Shown one piece after another: positions 12,899-22,399 of a DNA stretch of 64,000 nt (position 1 is the stretch's first letter; every line of letters starts with the position of its first letter). Below the pieces are notes generated by a model that saw only the letters and a program-made list of their open reading frames with translations, did no database searches and had not been told where the DNA came from. The DNA comes from Vanilla planifolia. Its lineage: Eukaryota > Streptophyta > Magnoliopsida > Asparagales > Orchidaceae. A program made the position numbers and the translations under genes. The stretch spans positions 15,670,385-15,734,384 of the forward strand of contig CM043870.1 in NCBI GenBank assembly GCA_023846275.1, written 5' to 3'.

Positions 12899-13543
12899 GT
12901 GGTAAGCTACTCTCTACAAGAAGATTTAAAAAGTAATACATTGATGTTTGTATTAAATATGAGAAATTTACTAATAAATAAACAAAATTAAAAGAGGTGG
13001 ATGCTAGTTATCTAAGATTATGTGAGTCATTAAAATAAGCTAATGCAGATACCTACATGCTTTAAAAAATATTAGAGATGAACTTGCTATTTATATTATT
13101 AAAAATTTGATGTAAACATGATGCCAAAAATGCAATATAAACTATAATAAATAGTTTAGAGATAACTTACACACATTAGGAAGAAAAAAATATGAAAGAT
13201 GAACCTGAGAAATCCAAAATCTCAACATATAAGAGATACCCATCCAAGACAATCTTAGCTAAGAGGGGATGGAGAGCAACATAAGGTTTGCTCCATATGA
13301 TAGGCTTAGTACCTCTTCAATGGCTTAGAGATGGGGTACTCATGAAGCACTTAAATAAACTAATCATAATAAAGAAGAGAACAAAGAAAAGTTCACATTA
13401 GAGCTGATTAAAAGCACTAAAATACTTGTATTAAGCCCCATAGAAAGCTAGAGTATTAAAGTCATTGCACACAGTGATGATCCAAAAATGTAAGGAATGC
13501 AAGTCTTAGGAAAAAAGACGATAAGCTTGGTTTGTGAATAATT

Positions 13544-14496
13544 CAAAGAAGGAAGAGGTGGAAAATCTGATTAAACTTTAAATGATGAAGTGAAAGGGAG
13601 ATGGCCAAAAAGGAATCAATAAAGTGAAAGGGAACTATTATGCAACTATGACAGGAAGGATATATCATAGGGTTGAAGTTAAATTGGTATGATGTCTCAC
13701 TACTTGGTCCTTGTACCACTTCTCCTAACACTAGGGCTTTAACAAATTAATAAGTAATAATTCTTATTGTGATCAACACTAAGAACTCAATAAAATATAA
13801 TAAAATAATAAAAATTTTCTTATGCAAATATCATACTTTATATAAAGGTCAGGCTTCATAATTTATAAAGAGCTTAAGAAAAAAAAGATAATTAATAAAG
13901 AAAAAGTACAAAATCTATGTTCAAAAGTTATTAGTGAACAACTTTCTAAAAAGCTAGCATTTCTATTTGAAAAGTTGTGGTCAACACTATTTCTAAGTAA
14001 CTTCTTAAAAAGCTATCATTTTAATTCTAAAGCTATGATCAAAGCAATTTTCAAATTACTTTTTGAAAAGTTATTATTTTGATACATAAATCTATGACTA
14101 TAGCTATTTTTAAATAGCTTTTATGAAAATCTATGTTTTCAATTTGGTGACACCCAGAGTCATGAGTTATCATGGGTCAGACCTAGGTTGGCATGCTGTG
14201 GGTCATGTCGACCAATTTCTTTTATTTGCTGGTTGTGCAAACTTTATATTGAAGGTTCTGCTGGTGGGTCAGTGGATCTACTTATGTTCATGAATCGCAT
14301 ATAGGTTGACATGTCCCAAGTTAGTTGATGGTTAGTGTGATATGGAAAGATTAATTTATGTTAGGAAAAGTATTCTATTACGAGCTAGACTGGTAGGGCA
14401 TTTGTGGATCGTGGTGCATTCCCAGGTCATGCAAATTGTTTTATTGATGGGTTGCTCTGATAGAATGACATGACATCGACAAATTTGGAAGAGTTC
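13544..14496 (-). repeat. Inverted gypsy-like LTR block (array copy 3)
   Basis: Third copy of the minus-strand LTR block. It carries the private C-to-T change at 14,394. Confidence 0.6.
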
Positions 14497-15922
14497 ACGA
14501 GTTGCATGAACTCCTGGTTTTATTGTTTTACCCAAATGAAGTTGTATAAACAAGCTTGATTGTTTGGGAAATCCATAGATACCCATTGTCAACAAAGAGG
14601 ATCACATCCATAGAAATGCTTAACTAAAGGAGGAAAGTCAGTTAACGAGTAAATTACTCATTTCAATGAGTTCCATTTATGTTTTGACATCAATGAAGAC
14701 CTTTTAGTTACCCTCTCTCGATTCTTAGTTAGGCTTAGAGAAGATGTCCGAAGAGAGTTTTTCAAGTATAACATTCATATTTTAGAAGAGGCTTATAACA
14801 TTATAGTGAGTTTGAGGACCTCCATAAGCTTTACTTAGCCAAAGGAGTTGAATCAATGCCTAAGCAGACCTTTTGGCTCATTAATCTTGGACTATCTACT
14901 AGTTACCCACCTACACTTCCCTCTCCAAGACAATTCCTAAGCTCACCACAAAATTTAAATCACTTATTAGCCAAACACTTGAAGCAACTTGTTTTCAATA
15001 CAAAAGGGTGAGGTCATGGTTAGCCAATGCCCCGCACAAAAAAAGCTATATCAAGGAAAAGAGATGCGATGAATTTAACATTTAGGAAGAATGAGAGACA
15101 AAAGAATATGTTTCATCTTCTTACCTAGCCAATGAATACTCAAAAAAGGAAGGAGAGAATACAATCAAGGATACTAAATGCATCACAATTATGAGATGTC
15201 TTCCCAACCTAAGGCTAGCAAATATTTGAGATGCATGATCATCTTTCATACCTTTATTAAACTTAAAGAAAAAGTTTGTAAGGTCATCAAAAATAGTGGT
15301 ATTGGTTCAATGTTATTTGTAAAAATAATTTTGCATGCCTTGAACTTACTACCACTCACCACCCAAAGCCCATACCTATTCTTGGATCAACAAATCTTCT
15401 ATTCTTATTAAAAAAATAATGTAGTATATCACATTAATTTGGTTAATATTTCAAATATATTTTATGTGATGTTGTCCTTATGTAGGTAAGAAGCATCAGA
15501 GTGACCTTGTTTGTATGAGCATGATGCCCTTCTCATCGATAACACTAATACTTGTACATTCACACATTAAGACAAGAAATTCAAGCTACAGTAATCACCA
15601 CCTAAGGACCATGCCAACCTATTAAAAAGATTCCAACCACTACTCTAGATAAGAAAATCCAATTTGTCTCATCTGAAGTAGATCGAGAGTTTATCAATTG
15701 CACTGTCATTTGGGCCATTATAGTAAGAGAGATCCCATGTGAGATACTTGATATAGTCATACCTCACTTAGTAGAACCCATTTTTTTTCTAGTTTTCTTG
15801 ATGTTTTCAATAAATTTTCCCAAGATTTGCTACACCTTCATGGCAACCAACATGCTAGGCCTGATGCCTATGGCTAGTTTACCAATTCTACCGCACTATG
15901 GGATATGTTCTTCCAAAAACTA
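14497..15922. repeat. Array unit copy 4, partial (1,426 bp), array right edge
   Basis: The last copy matches unit positions 1-1,426 and then leaves the repeat. Copies 1-3 continue after AAAAACTA with AATTATTTTG, whereas copy 4 continues with TGAACTCACT. That continuation is the expected next part of a gypsy pol gene, so this edge is the parental locus and the boundary inside the array is a duplication joint. It carries the G variant at 15,771. Confidence 0.95.
15178..15500 (+). pseudogene. Ty3/gypsy protease remnant (array copy 4)
   Basis: Fourth copy of the protease fragment, with EKVCKVIKNSG and Asn in place of the catalytic Asp. A CDVVLM segment after the frame break matches the usual CDVLPMD end of the domain. 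Unlike copies 1-3, it is followed by the rest of pol. Confidence 0.8.
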
Positions 15923-16360
15923 TGAACTCACTTGACATGTGCATGTGTTGTTAAACAAAGGCTTCATATAGGAAAGTCAAAACCCTTGTGCCATTCCTAC
16001 CCTTCTAGTCCCCAAGAATGACAGTTCATGGAGAATGTGCATCGATAGAAGGGTTATTAATAAAATAATTATAAAGTATAAGTTGTCTATCCTACACATA
16101 GATGACCTATTGGACTAAATGAATGGAGCCACTATCTTCTCAAAAATTTATTTAATGAGTGGATACAACTAAGGACTTGATTATGGGATGAGTGGAAAAC
16201 TAATTTTAAAATAAAGAATAGGTTATACAAATTGCTAGTCATGCCCTTTGGCCTATCTAATGCACCCAACACATTTATGATAACAATGACCTAAATACTT
16301 TAACCCTACTTAGGAAAATTTGTGGTAGTTTACTTTGATCACATCTTAATCTTCAAATGC
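15870..16360 (+). pseudogene. Ty3/gypsy reverse transcriptase remnant
   Basis: Frames broken by stops carry ASLPILPHY, then [68 protein letters not shown] (16,235-16,279) and KFVVVYFDHILIF (16,316-16,354). This is the standard gypsy RT series. The catalytic YxDD box reads YFDH (16,331-16,342), so the second Asp is lost. The enzyme would copy element RNA into cDNA in the virus-like particle. The start overlaps the array edge at 15,922. Confidence 0.92.
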
Positions 16361-16574
16361 ACCCTTGAACACCACTTAGAAACCTTCAAAAGATTTGCTC
16401 AACACTTGTGGAGAATCACCTCTATGCCATCCTAAACAAATGTGCCTTTGTTACTGATCACATGATGTTTTTAAGCTTTATATTCTTCAACAATGGCTTA
16501 TAAATTAACCAAAATATCATTAATATTATATTAATTTACAAACACCTTTGTCTATCCATGATGCCAAAAGTTTT

Positions 16575-17070
16575 CAAAGGAGATTCATTAAAGTCTTTAA
16601 TACCATCACTACCCTTACAATTGACTATATTAGAAATGAAAATTTTGAGTGGACCCCTACAACTAAGAAAGCATTTGAGAAATTCAAAGAAAGCATGGCC
16701 TAAACATATATTCTAACTTCTAGATTATTCTATCATTTTTGCAGTCTCGTGTAATGCCTAGGAGTTGGAATAAGAGGAGTCCTTAGCTAGGAAGGATAAT
16801 TGATCACATACTTCAGCAAAAAATAGAATGAGTCCCTAAAAAAACATTGTCTATTATAAAAAAAATTTATTTGATAATACAAGCCTTAAGGTATTGAAGG
16901 CAATACCTATTTGTACTTTATTCTAACTATAACACCTTAAGATACTTCAATTCACAAAAGAATTTGAAACCTTAACATGTTAAATGGGTGAAATTTCTTC
17001 AGAGCTATAACTTTATCCTTAAAAATAAGCTGAGGGTAGAAAATAAAGTCATTGATGCACTTAGCAGGTG
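16575..17070 (+). pseudogene. Ty3/gypsy RNase H remnant
   Basis: Segments resembling RRFIKVFNTI, FEWTPTTKKAFEKFKESM, LGVGIRGVLS and ITYFS are followed by YFNSQKNL, HVKWVKFLQSYNFILK and ENKVIDALSR. This matches the gypsy connection domain and RNase H through the ADALSR terminal motif, here IDALSR near 17,050-17,070. Several stops interrupt it. It would degrade the RNA strand during reverse transcription. Confidence 0.88.
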
Positions 17071-17089
17071 AGTAAACCTCCTTACCAAA

Positions 17090-18330
17090 ATGTCTATCTC
17101 TATCACTAGCTTTGAAACCCTAAAAAGCCTATTCCTAGATTGTATGAACTTTGGACCCATCCATAAGGAGATAGTTGCCAACCCAACCAAGGCCAAATAT
17201 GATTATACAATTAAAGATGTTGATCTTTTTAATGATTATCAACTTTTCTTACCACGAACATCACTTAGAGATTTCTTAATTTGGGAGATACATGTAGGAG
17301 AATAGACAAGTCATTTCAAATGAGAGAAAAACATCATAACTATCAAAGATAGGTTTTATTGATCGATATTAGAATGATATGCTGCTTGAATGGTCGTGAG
17401 GAGTAAGATTTCTGTAATTTCTAAACATTATGCCCAAAATACTTGACTCTCTACCTTATTGCTAGTACCATCATGACCATGAGTAGAACTTAATATGGAT
17501 TTTTTTTCTTGCATTACCCAAAACCCTTCAAAAGAATGACAACATCTTCATGGTAGTAGATTGATTTATGAGAATTGGTTGGATTCTTCTCATTCTTCAA
17601 AACTTTTAATGACTTGCATATCTCTTAATTATTCTTTAATGAAGTGGTAAAGCTTCATGGATTTCCCAAGGCCATAATAATTGATAAGGAGGTCTATTTC
17701 ACTTTATAATTTTGGAAAGCCCTTTGGCTTCTTATGGAAATAAAGTTGAAATTCTTTTTGGCCTACAACTCCCAAGCTAATGGTCAAACAAAGATAGTAA
17801 ATTATAATTTAAGAAATCTCTTATGATGTTTATTAGGGGAAAATGTAAAGAATTGGGATATAGTTTTACCACATATTAAGCATGCTTATAATAGTTCTAT
17901 TAATAAGTTTATAGGAATGAGCCCCTTTAAGGCTTATAACAGATATGAACCTCAAAGCCTTATCAACCTAACCCCATTACCTATTTGTTCATGTCTTCAT
18001 AAGAGTTTACACAATAAATAATGGAGATCCATAAGCATACTAAAGAAAAAATAAACATTAATAATGAGTAGTATAAGAGATTAGTTGATGCATGTTATAG
18101 GCAAAAAGAATTTTTTAAAGGAGTTTACATGATGAATTGCATTGGGTCTAAAAGGTTCTCATAAAAAAATTTTTAGAAATTACATGCAAGAAACATTATT
18201 CTATTCCAAATCTTAAAAAAATGGACCAAATGCATAAGCAGAGCTACTATATGATTATAACATCATCAACACCTTTAATGTCTCAAATTTTGTGGATTTC
18301 AAGGAGCCAATTGTGATTTCTAGTGAGCTA
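17090..18330 (+). pseudogene. Ty3/gypsy integrase remnant
   Basis: A 71-codon open stretch (17,090-17,305) carries FETLKSLF and FLPRTSLRDFLIWEIH, the spacer and integrase entry. Later segments read FMVVD (core, near 17,550), FFLAYNSQANGQTKIVN (near 17,750-17,800, the HPQTDGQTE box), and LPHIKHAYNSSINKF, GMSPFKAYNRYEPQ and INLTPLP (17,860-17,990). A YNIINTFNVSNFVDF segment (about 18,250-18,300) matches the FNVSDL end of the C-terminal domain. Many stops occur. Integrase would insert cDNA into the host chromosome. Confidence 0.9.
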
Positions 18331-18849
18331 TTTAAGCTGTTATTTAGACTCCTTGAGAGTGAACCATTACATAAGTGTCCATCATCTTATCATGGTAAGA
18401 AAAGTGAGTAGATTAAAGGAATACTAGATAATTGGACTAAGTTAATTAGAAACCAAAGTTATTAGGTAACTAGTTCATTAGATGAGTTGATTAGACATTG
18501 AAGATACTTGGATCATAAGAGAAGAGTTATATTAACTAAACCCAAATGCATTGGAGACTTATGAGAATTAATATGGAGTAGTTGACTCATCAAAAATGAG
18601 TTTTTTTTGCTTTGAAGGAATTAATGAGGACATCAGCCAAGCTTTTTGATGCTTAAGAGCTAGAAAAACCTACAATAACACTTCTAAATGGTTAAGGTAT
18701 TTATTCTTTATGTGTAGAGTCTACAAAAGACCTAAACTTGCACTCCTAGTTCAAAATCCATGAGAAAACATGTAAATGTCCAAATAATGGCCCATTAGGT
18801 CCTATTTCACTAGCTTTATCGCTAATCGTTCCTTCTATCACTTACTTTG

Positions 18850-19850
18850 GCTCTACTTAATGCAATTGATTTGAACCACATTCGACCAAAATAGTTTGGT
18901 GAATGGCTCTTCTAAGCTCAATTTGGATTGTGGGTTCATGTGACCAGTTATATGTTCACTATGTTGCACTGACCCATTGATAGAAATTGTAACACGTCAA
19001 CTTGATTCCACCCACATTGTTGCATTGACCAACTCTATGACACTCTAACATGACTTTGACCCATGTCTATGTTGACTTCTTGTTGACCCACCAACCTCCA
19101 CCTTGACATGCCAACTTGCAACACTACTAACACTACGTTAACACATGAATCTGCTGTGTGATATGTTGATCCACAACCTATTGACATTGCACCAACTTAC
19201 TAATTTGATCCTGGACATGCAACATTAATTAAACTTGTAACATTGTAGATGTTGTGCAGGCTTGCAAGCCCAACCCACAACTTGTCAACTCGAATTTGAC
19301 CCATGATGACCCATACTAACTAGACCAACGTAGAATATAAAATGTAGATTTTGCGAAAGCTGCTTGGCAACAACTTTGACCACAAAACTTTTGGAGCAAA
19401 ATGTAAACTTTTTAGAACCAACTTTAATCACAACTTTTGAAATAGCATTTGACTGCCATTTTTGTAATTTTGTAATTTTTTATTTGTTATTTTATGCCTA
19501 GGAGTTTTATAAAATGGAGAGGCCTACCTTTTAGAATGGTTATATTTGAAAATTTTCAATTTTTCTTTACAACTTATTGAGGTAAGAACTCTAACGTGCT
19601 GATTTGTCAAGGCTTCGATACTAGGAGGAGGGGTGTGAGGCCTAAGGGTTGAGATGTTGTGCCAGCTTGCCTACGACTCTATGACATCACCATTCTGTTG
19701 TCACTAATTAATAATTCTTTAATTTTGATAATTTTTCACTATCATTTCCTTCCACAATGTCGTTGCCCTTTCACTTTATTGCTTAAGTTTTCTTGGGTTG
19801 CCACTTCCACGTTGCATCTTTTCTTATCTTTTTTTTGTTTTTGTAAGTGT
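18850..19850 (+). repeat. LTR-like block downstream of the gypsy pol remnant
   Basis: This follows pol in the position of a 3' LTR. It has a TGACCC/GTTGAC-rich U3-like part, a TATA-like TTTATAAAATGGAGAGG near 19,507, a T-rich leader and the 16-mer shared with the inverted array LTR. Open stretches near 19,659-20,274 fall in this leader and beyond and show no protein motif. Exact ends and a polypurine tract could not be fixed. Confidence 0.5.
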
Positions 19851-20149
19851 TTAGATTACCTTTATGAGCAAGTTACTTTTTTATTTTAATTTTCTTATGA
19901 GGCATAACAAAGTCTTTTAGTACTTTCAATTTGTGCCTATGCCTCCTTTGTTATTTTCTTTGAGGTGACTTTAGTTTTCATTCCCTTTTCTTAGTATCCT
20001 ATCTTTGTGCTATTAAAGAGGTTGTTAGCTTAGAATATAGAGTGGGTCTATGTGGCTCCTCACCTCCTCTTTGTTAAGATCACCTTGGATGGGTACCTCT
20101 TCTATGTTAACTTTTTTGGTTTCTTATATTTATTGCTCAACATTTTCTT

Positions 20150-22390
20150 TTGACCTAACATGTCCAGGTCAATCTCTATGCTATCATAACATTTGCATCC
20201 CCTTCTTGGCATTAGAGTCACCCCAACATAGAATAGTCATGGGTAGCACAACATGTGAAAGTGTAACAATTTGAAGAGTGAATAGTGTAAACTACACAAA
20301 TATAATCTATCTCTCCAAAGGTAGGTACTAAGTGCCCCAAGATGCTATCTAACCAATGAAATTGAGTTATAAGTATGAAATTTAAAGACCATTGACATCT
20401 TATACCTAAGGTGTGCCTAGGCAATTAACTTTGGATGCCTTCATCATCTCGTGCTTCATAATAATCAATTTTTTTCTCTTAAGGGCCATCCTTATGCAAA
20501 TCATGATGATAGATTTTGAATGATTTATTTGTAGACCTAAAGTGTGATAATAACTATCATGAATTTCTCTAATAATAACTATAAAAGCCTATGTAGTTTG
20601 TCAATATATAAGAATATCATCAACATATAAAAGGTTAGTATTCTTAAGTGCAGTAAGAAATTGATACCATTAATAACTAAAGAGAGTTGCTTCTATGTAC
20701 GATTAAAGATAAAAGCACTAACATGGTGAATAGATATATGAATAAAGGCCAACCATACCTAAGCTCACATGTCACAATAATCCAAGCCATTTTTGTTTTA
20801 GGATGATGATGTACTAAGGTCCACATATACAACACTAGCCTAGGCACACCAAATGACTAAAAACCCAGCTAATCGAGTATGATTATGATGAAATCCTAGC
20901 TAAGATTGTCATATGCTTGAGCAACATCAAGCTTAAAGGACATAAGCACTTTAGGGATGATGGAGTGACAAGGTTGACTAAATGCCTAAGCTATGAGGAT
21001 CTTATTTGAGATAAATCTGCCTAGATGAAAGTAGCTTATTCTAGACTAATCAGGTGAGGGAGAACAACTAAAGGATGTGATACTAAAATCTTGGCCATGA
21101 TCTTGTGGATTGAATTACAGAGGTTAATTGGCCTAAAATAATAGATGGCTCTGGCTCTACTCATCTTAAAGATAAGAACTATGAGGTTATCTCTCCAATG
21201 TATATATATATATATATATATATATATGAAGAAATACATGATAAATTACCTCTCTTATGTCCACCTGATTGATGCTTCAATTATCTCTAATAAATGAGCT
21301 TGTGATGCCATTATTACTTTAGGCTTTATTAGCTCATTAGGCCTAAATAACTAAGCAAATCTCATCATTTATGATGGGGATAGACAAAAAACTAGCATGG
21401 TCCATAATAATAGTTGATTTGGGAGGATGGAGCATTAAAGGTAGGACTAAAGGTGTATCCACTATTCGCTTTCTACTAAAAGATTCTGATAATGCATTAA
21501 AATTTCTTCAATATTCATGATAATAGTGTTGCTTTTAATCTCTTAAGAATTAATGTATTTTTCTCTGCTACATCTTGAAAAATTAGCAAACAAGAAAGAT
21601 GTATTGTGACCATCCATAGTGGCTCACTATTGCTTTGCTCTTTGCTACCACCAACATTCATGCCTAGTTAGAGCATTATGATAATTTATAATAAGCCCAA
21701 GTAATGTCCTATGCTTTTCCCCATCTAGCATCTCTAAGGAATCTTTTCTTTTAAGCACAATATTTTCTTATTCAAGTGTTATATGGGGAGCATGGGTTCT
21801 TTTAAAAGTAAATTTTCTCCACTAGGTAAAGCCCTCAATGAACTATCAAATTTAATACTAATATTAATAGGAGGAGACTCACAAACAAACCTAATCTAAC
21901 TCTTGACCTTAATGGTCCTAGAATCTAGGAAGGCAAGCCAAAGATCTTCAAATTATAGGTGCCTCCTAGTAGGCTAAAAGTGTAAAGACTAAAATTGAAT
22001 CAACTTTGGATAATGCTTAGATGCCATCTTGGTGAGATGAGTAATGGAAGTTCTTAGGAAAGTTTGAAGGTCTATAGTGTTTATAAACACCATGTTAAGG
22101 TGAACATGAATTTGGGAACCCACGCTTTATTATTGGACCATGTGTAGGAGTTGCTAGGTAAACTAAATTCATAAAGATCAAGACCAATGAAAAACTACTA
22201 AAAGTCATCCTAAGTTGCTAAAAACTAGAATTTCTTTCCTTCTTTCTTCTCATCCAAAGAAATGACCACATTGAAAGTCATCGATTACCATAGTAGGTAA
22301 GCTTCTATCATAGACATCTTATATGGCACTCTAGGAATCCATATAGTTCATATAGTCTTTGGCTACATGGACCCCAGAAAACCACTACAA
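20150..22390 (-). pseudogene. Decayed L1-type LINE (LINE-1), endonuclease and RT
   Basis: The minus strand carries the non-LTR order endonuclease then RT. Near 22,129-22,149 it encodes SYTWSNN, the endonuclease FTWSN box. An FEDLWLAF segment follows (about 21,930). RT then shows RARAIYYFRPINLCN, SIHKIMAKILV and LLPHLIS-type sequence (21,036-21,200), FKLDVAQAYDNLS (about 20,920), LLYVDDILIY with YVDD intact at 20,616-20,627, LGLQINHSKS, and NCLGTP. Stops and frame breaks are frequent, so it is not functional. A (TA)n tract interrupts it. The 3' end and poly(A) could not be placed; a T-rich zone near 19,880 is one candidate. A host gene is excluded by the endonuclease-RT pairing. Confidence 0.82.
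21200..21227. repeat. (TA)n microsatellite inside LINE-1
   Basis: About 13-14 TA dinucleotides, perfect by eye, lie in the LINE just upstream of its RT fingers. Slippage here explains a YIYIYIY run when the minus strand is translated. Confidence 0.95.
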
Positions 22391-22399
22391 TGTATAATT

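Larger units (their letters stand above)
9665..14496. repeat. Array unit copy 3
   Basis: Third complete period. It has T at 10,939 like copy 1 and a private T at 14,394, where copies 1 and 2 have C. The unit boundary is at 11,090/11,091. Confidence 0.95.
1..15922. repeat. Tandem array (macrosatellite) of a 4,832-bp unit, at least 3.3 copies
   Basis: The sequence at 1 restarts at 4,833, 9,665 and 14,497, an exact period of 4,832 bp. Every landmark checked keeps this spacing, so there is no net indel between copies. The last copy stops at 15,922, where the text changes abruptly from the repeat to unique sequence. The array runs off the left edge, so its true copy number is unknown. Only two variable sites were found by eye: an offset-1,275 site (T at 1,275, G at 6,107, T at 10,939, G at 15,771) and an offset-4,730 site (C at 4,730, C at 9,562, T at 14,394). 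I did not do a complete base-by-base alignment. The unit carries only dead retroelement fragments, listed separately. Confidence 0.97.
14683..18330 (+). pseudogene. Decayed Ty3/gypsy gag-pol, last array copy plus unique pol
   Basis: This is the only place where the array's gypsy fragment is joined to its pol continuation. Domains run in the gypsy order: gag tail (14,683-14,841), protease (15,178-15,500), linker (to 15,922), RT (about 15,870-16,360), RNase H (16,575-17,070), and integrase with its C-terminal tail (17,090-18,330). Integrase after RNase H distinguishes gypsy from copia. Dozens of stops and frame changes make it non-functional; protease NSG and RT YFDH have lost catalytic aspartates. 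No complete LTR pair in the same orientation was identified. The array edge at 15,922 lies between the KN and YELT residues of the linker, in the middle of the ancestral reading frame. Confidence 0.9.

Noticed and set aside
17005..17196. Minus-strand open frame opposite the RNase H/integrase remnant
   Set aside because: It is antisense to a clearly identified gypsy pol frame and has no motif of its own.
20050..20424. Open frames on both strands near 20.05-20.42 kb
   Set aside because: The plus-strand frame is a shadow and the minus-strand one lies in the end of LINE-1. Neither shows an independent protein signature.
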